Source: Nymphaea colorata (Eukaryota > Streptophyta > Magnoliopsida > Nymphaeales > Nymphaeaceae). From it: a DNA stretch of 60,000 nucleotides. The stretch is taken from assembly GCF_008831285.2 (NCBI RefSeq), contig NC_045138.2, positions 30,167,934-30,227,933 on the forward strand, read 5' to 3'. Positions 26,628 to 42,900 of the stretch are shown in pieces; the stretch's first letter is position 1, and the number at the start of each line of letters is the position of its first letter. The translations under genes and the position numbers were made by a program. Below the pieces are notes generated by a model that did no database searches, had not been told where the DNA came from, and saw nothing but the letters and a program-made list of their open reading frames with translations.

Positions 26628-27784
26628 TATCTCGCTTTTGAGAGTCACTCAGCCATCTAATCATTGCCATCTGATTCATTGTGATGGAGATAAAGAAAAA
26701 AACAATGAGAAAAAGGTGGTAGACATTTTCGTCATCTAGTATTAGTTCAGATTTTTTTCACCATACTTTTTTTGTTATCTATCTATGTACTTCAGATGAA
26801 GGACCATGTTTACATGGTTGGGTGACTATAGATAGATAAAGTCGTCATTCACTCACTCAACTTCACTGTATAATTGATCATTGATATGTTATTCTTCTTC
26901 TAAATGCAATGATATATCATTGGTGATGCCAAACCATTTCATAAGCATATTAATACCTTGTCATGTTAGCTGAAATTGGACAGAGAATATCACATCTCTC
27001 CATGACAGCTTGATAGACTATATCTTGTGTGGTTATGTTCATCCTTATAGTGAATCTTTTGATATATAGGTAATACCTATTTTATAAAATTTAAAGTTTC
27101 ATATATTTGATGACAATGACACAACAAGTTTCCTATTTCAGCATAATTTTACATGATAATCGAAACTCGAAACCTGCTATTTCGATCTTTCTCTTGCTTT
27201 TCCAGAGTCAAGGTTTGATAAAGTTGATGTAAATGGAAAGCACACAGTCCCCTCTATGAGGATTTGAGGCCACAAGAATTGATAGTTAAATGGACAAAGG
27301 AAGTAACTATATATTCCATGGCTGCTGCCTTCTTATTTGGTGTGAATATGTGGGCAAAATTTCGTTTTTCTGGCGTAGAAATTTGATAGAGATGCTACAA
27401 CATCTAAGCGTCGCCATCAACCTGAAAATGGAAAAGATGATGTCCTTTCAACTAATACTGAGGGAAAACATGATTGAAAACACAATGACAGACGTGACTA
27501 TATGCCTATATGTATTATGCAGTTAGCATATTTAAACCATATGTGCATAAGGGCCCTGGTCCTCCTAAAAATAAATGAAAAAACTTTATGTAAATTTTAA
27601 AAAATTTCACTTGTTTTATATAAAAATTAAAAAAAAATGATATTTTGGCTCATATCTAAATTTAAAAACTTTAATTCAACCCCCATAAAAAATTTCTAGT
27701 TCTGCCCCCTATATGTGTGTACACATGATTGTGATGGGCATGTTTTTTTTTAATCAGGAAGGAGTCTGGAATTGAATTTTGGAG

Positions 27785-27976
27785 AATCTATTTGTATATG
27801 GAATCCAAATCCTATAAATTTCAGCCCTTCAACACACACACTCTCTCTCTCTCTCCTTATCCGTCAAGTGTTCATCACCAAATCTATTTGTATATGGAAT
27901 CCAAATCCTATAAATTTCAGCCCTTCAGACACACACACTCTCTCTCTCTCCTTATCCGTCAAGTGTTCATCACCAA
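27785..27976. repeat. 96-bp tandem duplication
   Basis: Two nearly identical units (27785-27880 and 27881-about 27976). Each contains TATATGGAATCCAAATCC, an ACACACACTCTCTCTC tract and CCGTCAAGTGTTCATCACCA. The second differs mainly in the length of the CT tract and AACA/GACA. The high identity implies a recent duplication. Confidence 0.9.
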
Positions 27977-29238
27977 ATATGAATTTTAAAGCGTATGGAT
28001 TTTGCAGAATGTGTGTTTTTGCTTCTTTAATGCTAAAAGATCCGACCCTCATAAAAATTGTACATTTCATGCATAAATTGCATAATCAGAATCATCGGCT
28101 GGCACGCCTACCAAAAGCCAGCAAAAAAGTTTAGTCCTTTTTTCTTCTTCCTTGTTAGTAACAGGCAGAGTTGAGTCGAATAAACATTGTGAATCAATAA
28201 TTCAGAACTTGCGATCTGGTTCAAACAATAATTTACAGTTACAAGTTAGTTAGATGTTTTAATCATATTTAAGAGTATGATGTTATTAATTTTTGTCAAA
28301 TTAGGTATGTGAATCTAACTTCATCTTGTCTCAAGGAGGTTGGCGCAACATGGAAGGTTTGATAGACAGTCAGTTTTCATTTTGAATCGCAATGCCTATA
28401 CCTTAGGAAGATGAGGAGTTGAGAGCTTCGGCTTTCAAAAGAGTGATAGGTCTCCCTTGCTCACCCAGTATCTAACCCCATCCTAATTTTCATACCAAAA
28501 TAAGTTAAACCTTTGAGACCTACCGTAGTAATAGTTCTACACATGGATTAAGGTTACTAAATTAAACTTAATTAAACCACTTAACATTGGTTAGCGGCCA
28601 TTGTTGGTAGAAACATACTACTAAAATGTCTCTGCTTGCTATTGATTTCCTCATGACTTGTTTTACCGACGCCAATAAAATGAGAATTTATAGCAAAATT
28701 TGAGAAATCGGATAGTCGGAGAGGTACATGCAGATTTTATTATTAGTACGTCAATCGGATAGCGTATGATCCAACTTGGAGTTGGTTCCGATTTGGACAT
28801 ACAAAATAAATTAGACTCAAATCGGATTGCTCAAACTTAGTTTTTTTTTTATCGGATGCAGATTATAGCAAATTTGAATTGAATTACCATTCAGGCTTTT
28901 TCTTTTTTTTTTCCCTCAAATCAACTACCCGAATTCAAATTCTAATACAATAGCAGATAGGATGGAATCATTGACACCCCTATCAAGGCCAACTTAGTTT
29001 TCTTTTGGATTTACCAACCAAAGGTGTGAAGCAGGGGCAGATCCAAGAATTTTTAGTTGCATGGATCGAACTATTATTTCAAACTTTTAATGAGGACAGA
29101 AATAGAATTTTTAAATATTTTACATATGTTGAACAAATTTTTTTAAAAAAATTTACATGTAAATGTTTGAAATTTTTAAAAATTTGAGAGGGGCAAGAAA
29201 AAGCTGCCCGCCCCCTTGCCTCCATCCCTAGTTTCAAA

Positions 29239-29581
29239 CATAGTCATAAATATTGTTTTACCATTTTTTTTTGTGACATAATATGGTGAGTTTGAAAAAA
29301 ACCACAAAAAAAATGATAAAGTTTTTAAACTTAAAAAATCATAAGAATTGTGAAAAAATGAAATATATGAGAAACTAATAGAATAACATTAAAAAATAAA
29401 TAGATAATTAACGAATAAAAATTAGAAAATAAAAAAAAAAACAGTTTGGCATTACAAAAATGTGAAAAAATGCTTAAAAATGAAAAAAAAAAAAACACGT
29501 TTTGGCATTTTTTTGGCTATTCGACTGACTTATTTCAACGTGTTTTCTTCCAAAAAAATATGTATATTTTTTGCGACTACA
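29239..29581. mobile_element. MITE, CATAGTCACAAA family, copy 1
   Basis: It starts CATAGTCATAAATATTG and ends TTTTTTGCGACTACA. It is flanked by GTTTCAAA (29231-29238) and GTGTCAAA (29582-29589), 7 of 8 identical. The interior shares ATAATATGG(T/C)GAG(T/C)TTGAAAAAAA and CAGTTTGGCATTA with the copies in the NUP205 introns. Confidence 0.75.
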
Positions 29582-30289
29582 GTGTCAAAGTTGCCTGACC
29601 ATGTTAGAGCTTGAGCTATCTTGAACAACTACAAAAACACAAACATAATTGACGGGGCCTGGTCTTGAATACTTGATCAAACCGACTACACTTCACCAAC
29701 ACCGATGCAGAAGAAAATGATGTGTGATAAACTTGGCCTAATTAGTGTAACTTCTCGAATTTAATTTTTCATGGTGCTCGAGCTCCCCTGGTCTGAATCT
29801 TACCTCATAATTTTTCCATCCTCCTCTCAAAAACTTCTCCTACTCACGATTTAATATCATCTCTTCCATCTCGGCAGCAAGCTTAGATAAAGAAACCGAA
29901 AATGGAAGAGAAAGGGAAGACTGGACTTAGAATCGTTTCAGTTTTCTCCAAGGGAACGGATCGGGACAAAGGCAGGGAGACGAAAGTTGGAAACAACCGC
30001 CAAATATGGCACGTAATGGCCATCCTTGCCATTATCTTACCTCCATTGCCGCCGATATTCCATCTCCCTCTCTCTCTCTCTCTTTGTGTAGCGTTACTGA
30101 ATCAACCTAAAGAGAGAAGCAGTTAATGCGCGGCCACCATTAGGGCATAAAGAAGGAAGCCGATGCTCTGCTTCATTCTTCCTCCTTCATCACACTCTGA
30201 ATTCGTGCTCGTTGGCGCTCCAAAAAAGGCCACCAAAATCAGGATTAGATTTAGCTTTTAATGTGGCTTGTCCTTCTTGATCCCCCCGC

Positions 30290-30296
30290 TATAAAG
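30290..30296 (+). promoter_or_regulatory. Putative TATA box of the polygalacturonase gene
   Basis: TATAAAG in a C-rich context lies 80 bp upstream of the ATG at 30376. This is ordinary core-promoter spacing for a short leader of about 50 nt. It is a sequence-only inference. Confidence 0.5.
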
Positions 30297-30375
30297 ACCT
30301 GCAGCAAGCAGTTGCAGAGAACATGCCTGCTCTCCCTTCCCTCTGCTGCTTCTTCCTGAGCGCCACCCAACAGTC

Positions 30376-35175
<4,800 letters not shown>

Positions 35176-35949
35176 CAATGGCGGAAAAGAATTCATGGCG
35201 GCCTTCCTCAACCTTCATAGATGTTCAGCCGGTTCCCCGTGTATCTGTTATTAAGATTGCTGTCATAAGATGCTCAGGAGAAAGGAGATGCAGATTTCGA
35301 CTTGCTATTTAAAGTATACTATACGTGTTTCTGTATTCTCTTTAAATCATTTGATTAAATGAGCAGATGGTCCATGTACTGTAGTGAAAGAAATCTAGTT
35401 GACATCGCAGCTCTCCCTCTGTCTTCAAAACTAGGAGACAGCATTGAAATTACATAAATTCGACAGCTCTAAAAAGCAGAACTTAAATCCACTTGTTGAC
35501 CAATTTTCCGGAATTTTGATGATTTCAGAATATCTCGATTTTCAATGAATTATCATATAAATCCAACACTTGCTTTTTTAACCCTCATTTCTAAACGCAT
35601 TTATTAAATGTGTTTATATTTATTTCCTTAGAATTACATTGCTTAGAAATAAAGCAAAGAAGCGTATTTCGTATAAATTTGATAGAATAAAAAGCAAACA
35701 TGTATATTTCAAATTAAAATAAATTTATTATAAATGTCATTAAGTTATAAGAAAAGGGTAAGATGCTAAATTTAACTTAAGAGACATGAAGAGAATTTTT
35801 GAAATTGACAAAAGTAAAAATTGAAATTTTGAAAAATAGAGGGACATCATTGACATTTCATAATTGACAACAGTATTTTGGTCCAAGTTAAATATTATGG
35901 TCTAAACACTAATGAAGGTAATTTAATGTTAAACTTGATTAAGTACCAA

Positions 35950-35954
<5 letters not shown>

Positions 35955-36019
<65 letters not shown>
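35955..36019. repeat. (TA)n microsatellite
   Basis: A perfect AT/TA run of about 32 units, immediately upstream of a GC-rich block. Confidence 0.95.
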
Positions 36020-36022
<3 letters not shown>

Positions 36023-36039
36023 GAAACTTTCGTAGTTTT

Positions 36040-36330
36040 AAACGAACGGTCCAGCCTATGAGCGTGCAGGTTATATCATCGAACTTGTTTCGTGATGCTG
36101 AATCTAAATGTACCAACCAGCTCAGCGTCGCCCACCGGTGCTCGGATAGGCTGGTTGACTGGCTCGAGCCAGTTGTGACGGGGCTGAGCCAACCAGGGCT
36201 GACCAACCATACTAAGCCAGTTGACCATGGTAAGCCGGCCATGGTCATGCCATGACCAAGCCCAGGCTAGGCCGACGGCAAGCTATGGCAGTTAGGCCCA
36301 GGCTCGATGAACCTAGTCTAATCCTCAACT
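36040..36330. repeat. GC-rich block with perfect palindromes
   Basis: Distinctly GC-richer than its surroundings. It contains a perfect 16-bp palindrome ACTGGCTCGAGCCAGT (36158-36173) and a 17-bp odd palindrome TGGTCATGCCATGACCA (36242-36258), with several GGCTGAxCAACC- and GCCCAGGC-like words. It resembles the subterminal repeat region of a DNA transposon, but I could not find its ends. Confidence 0.45.
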
Positions 36331-37011
36331 CTTAGTTTAAGAATATAGTTTTGTGATACAGTTTAAGAGATCACCCATGACTCGAGTTTTGCGAGTTCTA
36401 AGCGAACCGGTTGGTCTTGTTCAATTTTGTCTTTCCATGCTATTCGATTTGTTTATTCAATGCTTAAATCATATAGATTGCTCGAAATGCGTGCAGCATG
36501 CTTAACATCATTGTCATTCATGTATGATGATAAAAAGATCGTGCACTGATTATTAATAATAAGATGAATTGAAAGCTCGATGGAGTGGCACAGTTCTAAG
36601 GGTGGCGAGCGACAGTTCGTAGTTGTAATTGTATCAAGACGATGGTTGGTTTTTTTGTTGTGTACAGAATACATTTCTGGGTAACGATCCTACTCAGACA
36701 TGGGAAGGTTTATGAGACTCTCGGCCCAATGCAAAGCTACGGCTCATGGGGGTCCAGGTTGGATGGGACCAGGCACGATATATGCCTTTAAGTTTCTCCA
36801 TTTCTTTCATAATTTAATAGCTGAGAACAACTTGGGTCGATCAGTCGGGAAACTGACTGCAGCAGTATTTAAAAGAAGTGGAAATTAAATAAAAAAAATG
36901 ACCATGAAAAGAATGTATCACCCGTGATTGTGCCACACGGGTTAATATTCAGTAGTGACTTAATAAAGTAATGAACACATTGATAGTTCTGCTTACATAT
37001 TTTATATCTAT

Positions 37012-37095
37012 GGTGTGAATATCTTCCTGTTATAATGTTGTGACATATGATAGTTCTGGTGTGAATATCTTCCTGTTATAATGTTGTGACATATT
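37012..37095. repeat. 46-bp tandem duplication
   Basis: GGTGTGAATATCTTCCTGTT with the following ATAATGTTGTGACATAT occurs at 37012 and again at 37058. The period is 46 bp and the copies are essentially identical, so the duplication is recent. Confidence 0.9.
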
Positions 37096-39037
37096 GTTGT
37101 CGATGAGTGAACTACATCTTCACAACACACCTCCTAGGTGGGCCTAGTGAGTTTGAGGAATCATACTCATGCACTGATTTTGATGCACCACAATAGTGAC
37201 CAAGGAAGATCTTGGTAGAATTTATGCGACTGTTATTTTGACTTTTGTACATATTTGTATGTTTTACGGCTCTATAACTAGTTCAGAACGGTTGGCGAGA
37301 CTTTCATTATGTAAATTATAAAGTTGATCTAGATTGACATGGATTTTTGTACATGTGTTTGGTTGTTAACCACACTATCAATAAGTATGAACTTCGTCTT
37401 TAAACTGATTAGAACCATTAATTGCCTAGGACAGGTCACATCATGTGCTAACATATGCAGGCAAATTATCTGTGCACATTTTAGAACAGATCGGACCTAC
37501 ACCAACTAAGTAGTTATGTAACTGTGAATGCTGCGCTTCCAAAAAAAGGGGGGAGCTTGCAGAAGATGATCCTGTCCTAATGGCTACATAAAATCTAAAC
37601 CCAAGACAATGTCATCTCAAACAAATGAAACTAAAGCACTAAACCAATTTGAAACAAACCTAAACTCTAACTCTATCTCTAACTAAAGAAAATTAAATAA
37701 TGAAGGCCGATGATAACATGTCCTAATGGTAAGGATGACATGCCACCTACGTGGATGGCAGGTAGGCTCCAGGTGGATTAGAGATCATGGGCTCATAAAC
37801 AACTAAATGACATGCAACATTGTAACTAAAATAAAAAAATCAAGATGAATGAATCTAAACTAGTATAAGTGCAACAAAGAAAAGCACCTCTAACTAAATG
37901 CTTACGCTACCTAATATTTACTCCTTCTAATATGATATGCTCATGAATGAAAGAAGTCGGCGATGAACTTTCAATTTTTTCGATTTTTCTTCTGTGCATT
38001 TCAGATGTGGATAAACTTCCTTATATCTAATTGAATTTTCTTGTCATTTTTTCCAAAACTATTGCATGATGCATGCGGCACTTTGTTAGTAACCCCTACA
38101 TTACTTTCCACCATTTGTTTCGGATCTAAAGATATCGTGAAGAGGAGAGGTGGTTACTTGTGCAAAGCCCCATGGTGTACGACAAGTATTCTTCCAATCT
38201 ATTTTTAAGGATAGGTGTCATACATATACGTTTGTGCGATGCAAAGGTGTACAAGCCTGTGTATATAACCAGCTTCGGTTCTGTTACCTTCGCATGAAAT
38301 TTCCTAGGCAAAAAAAGAATTCTCCGTAGAAGAAACACACAATAGAAAGCTTCCGCAAGCCCCTCCCCCTCTTTATGAAGGGTTAGGATATATAGCTTGA
38401 CTGACAAAGCAAGGGGAGGATGAACTACGTTACCAAGCTGGGAAAATTGGCTATGGAGATTTCGCGCGGTCAGAGATTCGTAAAACACAAAGGAGTTCAA
38501 CAGGAAAGTCTTCAATTCTTGGGTTCTGATAAAGAAAGAATAATTGTCAATGACCTAGCTCGACAAAGCACTCTCTTCTATAAACACCACAAAGGAAAGA
38601 TATCTTAAGCGTGAGTAACCCGACCGATTCTGCATTACATGTGCTCTACAGGCCACGATGCCAAGGTGCACAAGCTTGTACATATAACCAGCTTCGATCA
38701 AAGAGTACCACGATGTTGAAGGAATGACATAGAGCGAACGAAGGATAGCTCCAGATCCATCACATTTTTTGTTCTCAAGCAATGGACAGTTGATTTAGAG
38801 TTTAGACCTAAGTTTTCGATCTTGTTTTGTGATGTTATTCAGATCCTAGTTTTCATTCCGATTGTAAAAGTCCATAGTATTTAGATCTACATTTTAGTAA
38901 CTGTTGGCACTAGTGCTGTTGTGTTTTATCACTTAATACAAAGGCATAGTGCTTATGAGAATTGGATTGAATTAAAGATACGTTTCTGTACATACACCTA
39001 ATCCGACGAGTTACGCGACCTAACTCTCTCTTCCTCA

Positions 39038-39741
39038 CTATGACACCTGGGTGCGGCAGTTTTGGTCTCGCACCCGCGTCGACGCAGTGCGGGTGCGGAT
39101 TCGGGTGCAGGTGCACCTCCGGTGCACACCCAAATGGGTCAAACAAGAGTCGGGTGCGGCTGACCGCACCCAGCTAAAATCATCTTTTTCCAACTCGCAC
39201 CCGTCTCGCATTTGACCCGAGTCGGGTGCGGTCAAAGGCGAGAAAGTCTATTTTGGTCCAATTTTTAGGCTTTTTTTTTAGTTTTTAACAAAGTCAATGG
39301 TTGTCCCTTCTTCATCCCTCTTCTTCGGCCTTTCCTTTTTCGACCCTCCTTCTTTTTCTTCTTCCCTCTTCTTCGACCTTCATCCCTGTTAGTCCCTTCT
39401 TCTTCTTCTTCCCTCTTCTATAAGTCGCATTGGGTGGAGCCGACGAACTCGTCGCTTGCAGCCTACAGGGCAGGATGACGGTATGGTTCTCAAAACTAAA
39501 GTATATTTTTTATTGAATTGATGATTGATACTCATATGTCCGATTAGCAAATTGCAATTTCTATTTTGTTATTTAATAATTTTATTGGTTTATTGACAAA
39601 TTTTTGTCATATATATTATATACATATTATTATAATAAATTAATAATAATAATAAAATACTTTTACCCCACCGTACACTAAAATGTTTTAAGATACGCCG
39701 TGCCTGCACCAGCACCTGCACCCCACACTCATTTGAGATAG
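39038..39741. mobile_element. Candidate non-autonomous hAT-like element, GGGTGCGG-rich
   Basis: A perfect 8-bp direct repeat CTTCCTCA (39030-39037 and 39742-39749) brackets a 704-bp block. The block begins CTATGACACCTGGGTGCGG and its reverse-complemented end begins CTATCTCAAATGAGTGTGG, a degenerate terminal inverted repeat. The left 200 bp are packed with GGGTGCGG and CCGCACCC in both orientations, as in transposon subterminal regions. The interior has CT/TTC-rich and TAA-rich stretches. It ends 253 bp before the RCL1 start codon, so it occupies the promoter-proximal region. It has no coding capacity. Confidence 0.6.
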
Positions 39742-39994
39742 CTTCCTCACCTTTGACTGCAACTCTTTCATCCATTTGTAATCTTATAATATTGGACCCG
39801 AGATCTAAATTGGGGATCTTCCATCGGACCCATTTAAACAACCCAATGACATCTTTACTCTGAGTCCGGAACGGAACCAGAGCCCCTGTTATTCGTATTG
39901 TTATTCGTATTGAGGTCTCCGAGGTCGGTGCTGCGTCACTGCCGTCCTCGCCACATCTTGTGGTTGGTTTACGCGAGAAGAAGAAGAAGAAGGG

Positions 39995-42900
39995 ATGGTG
40001 AAAATATCGTTCACACGGCTCCATGGCTGCCAGCAGTTCCGGCTGCGCCTCCTCCTCTCAACGCTCTCCAATAACCCCATCATTATCGACGACATCCGGT
40101 CCGACGACTCCTCCCCTGGCCTCCGCCCGTACGAGATATCCCTGCTCCGCCTCCTGGAGAAGCTATCCGACGATTGCGTCGTTGAAATCAATGAAACCGG
40201 TTCGTCTCCCTCTCTCCTCTTTCTATTTTTCGCCTGAAGGCTTGCTGGGTCTCTTCGTCGGTTTCTGTCCACCCTGTTCTGTTGTTTCTTTGTTCTGTTG
40301 TTCTTTTTGTTGATGATGGTGGCACTGGTCTTTCTCGTCTGCAGGCACGAAACTCAAGTACAAGCCGGGGGTTCTTTTGGGAGGGAGGAACCTGACGCAT
40401 GACTGTGGGCCGAGCCGTTCAATCGGCTATTTCCTGGAGCCATTGATCGTGCTGGGACTCTTTGGCAAGCGAAATCTTTCCATCACTCTTAAAGGTGAAA
40501 AATTACTGACAGCAAGCTTCTGTCCTCTTCCTTTTTTGCCGCTTTAGTTTTTGCTTTTCCCTCCGTCTTGTTTTGCTCTCTACATCTTCACGAACGCCTC
40601 GAGTAAGATATTGCGAGACAAAAAACCTTGGAAATTCGCCGTGTCGGATTCTTAACTGGTGGTGTCTTCAGAAGAATTGATTGAATGAGTGGTTGTTGTA
40701 GCTTTCTGGACTTTTTGAACGTTATGGGACGTTCCTTTGAACCTTGAAGCCTCTTTTGTTGAAAAAAGTTTTGTGTGTAGCGACCTATTCCATTGAACGT
40801 CGTTGTGAATTGTTGGCTCAACTGTCTGTTTATTTGCATCTGCTTATGTTCTTGACAGAATAAACATGTCGACATATTGAAAAATTGTTCGCTCAGAAAA
40901 ACATCTTGTTACTGAACTACAATTTTGCTCCTGTTGTTTTTGGTCATCTTCTTCCCGCTTGTGTGATTTCATTGTTTTGCCTTGTTGGTCTGTTTTGATT
41001 TAACCAATTGAGACTATCAGACGCTCTTTTCCTCCTGCATTAGCATCATCTCCAACAATTGGATATATTTTAGTCCTTTAGAAGTATGTTTTCTGCTAGC
41101 TCCTCATTAATTGACGTTCCATCCTCAAATTCTCTTTTCAGATTCATCTTAGTCAATCATGTTGTTCAAAGTGCTTTGCTTTAAATGTATGTAATGTAAT
41201 CTGCCAATCTTTTGAAAGGTTCTTCCTGTCTTCCAGTCAATCGATTGTCTCTTAATCGCTACTGAATGCTTCTTGCACTGTAATCAAGCCGCAAAGTAAT
41301 ACCTTAGTGCGTTGAAAAATCATCGCCACCATATAAAGTTGAATGATAACTACTGTTCCCTTCACGTCTCCCTGTCTATTATGTGGTTTATTAGTTATGA
41401 CTAAGTATCTGTACCGATATCTCCAAGACTTGATACAGTACTGCAGTTTGTCAAACGGTCATTGGTGCAAGAGAGTATTGCTTCTGGTGTCTATACGTTA
41501 TAATCCATTGTCACAAATATGGTTTTTGGGCTTTAAATGGCAAGGTTTTGCTCATATATAATATGGAAAAATATGTTTTCTCCGAAAAATCTCAGCAAAA
41601 ATGTGAAAGTAAGAATGATATAAAAAATGCGAAAAAATGGTTTTTTCTTGCTTTTTAATTTTGGCCTCTTTTTTAAGACGGGTGTCTTTTTTAAAAGAGG
41701 TGTATTTTTGCTGGTCTTCCAGCTAACCTGTTTTTGACATATATGGTGGTTTTTTTCGAAAAAACATGTTTTCTGTGACTATGTTATAATCAACCCTTGC
41801 GGTAATGACAGATTTGGTTTCTGATCGTTAAACAGTTATGTGTGTAGGAGAGAGCGTTGGAGAGAGAGACTAATTTTCCTTGGTAATTGAAGACAGATCT
41901 GTCCTCAATGTAGATTCATATGTTTACCCAGATTCTCTAGCTTGGTGTAAGAAATATTTGGAGTGCACGTGTGAAACATTGTTGATCTTTATGGTTACTT
42001 TGATTATTTGGGGTGTGGCTGACTTTTCTCTCATGCTCTGTTCTTGTTCTTATTTTTCAAGACTCTCATAATTTTCCTGCTTCATATGGAATTTTTCAAT
42101 ACTCTCATATTTTATTTGTACCTTTTTACCAAAGGAACAATATATTTTGGATGTTTTGAGGTCCCTTTAGCAGTTTATAGCTATATTTATTTTTTAAGTT
42201 TTTATCCGTGTTTCTGTAATCTCATAATTTTTCTAATTATTTCTGTATATTATCGAATTTTTTAGTTCCTGAGATCTTCTGAAGAAAACAATCTCAGATT
42301 AGTACTTGGTAGAAACCCCACTAATGTGAACTTAATGAGGTTGAATGGGACCTACCTCCTTATGTCCAAATCATTGTAAACATAGGTAGCCGGCTATATA
42401 ACTGATCAGTATGTTCTGGGCTTCGTAAACTGATTTTGTGCTAAGGAGAACTCGATATAATTCTCTCTGCAGGAATTACAAATGATAATGTTGATCCCTG
42501 TGTTGACACTTTTAGAATGACCACCTTGCATATGCTCAAGCATTTTGGAGTGCCATTAGAAGGATTGGAATTGAAAATTATAAGCCGAGGATCTCCTCCC
42601 CTTGGTGGTGGAGAAGTGCATCTACAAGTTCCAATTGTTCATAGCAGTTTATCTGTAAGTATGGTTTTTGTTATGTTTGACATACTGATAGGCGCTTTAT
42701 CATCCTAGTTAGTTCATGACTTCATTCTAAAAATCAATACAGGCAGTAAATTGGGTTGATGAAGGAATGGTGAAGCGCATTCGAGGAGTAACCTATTCCA
42801 CAAAAGTATCTCCTCAGATGGAAAATCGTATGGTTAATTCTGCCAGGGGTATTTTCAACCCTATCCTTCCTGATGTGTATATTTTCACGGATCATAAATC

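Larger units (their letters stand above)
17148..30289. other. Large intergenic stretch, transposon remnants and repeats
   Basis: About 13 kb with no recognisable gene. Contents seen: MITE-like elements at 18677-18841, 19770-19973, about 23870-24022 and 29239-29581; TA runs at 19840-19871, 20699-20719 and 26591-26624; a degenerate tandem array at 19480-19645; a CAG/CTG-rich stretch at about 23322-23373; a diverged internal duplication at about 24074-24235; a 17-bp tandem duplication at about 25473-25507; a 96-bp tandem duplication at 27785-27976; and AT-rich dispersed repeats at about 27550-27712 and 29030-29230. A 117-codon frame at 20124-20477 lies in a GC-richer island but matches nothing known to me. 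The remainder is AT-rich sequence in which I see no exon chain. Confidence 0.6.
35176..39029. other. Intergenic stretch between polygalacturonase and RCL1
   Basis: No gene recognised. It contains the polygalacturonase 3' flank, a (TA)n tract (35955-36019), a GC-rich palindrome-bearing block (about 36040-36330), a 46-bp tandem duplication (37012-37095), and a pair of about 45-bp related sequences at 38234-38281 and 38652-38699 around a 62-codon plus-strand frame (38420-38608). The remaining sequence is AT-rich and I see no splice chain in it. Confidence 0.55.

Noticed and set aside
39901-40400. Arg-rich minus-strand frames opposite RCL1 exons 1-2
   Set aside because: Shadows of the GC-rich 5' exons of RCL1; the plus strand has the conserved protein.
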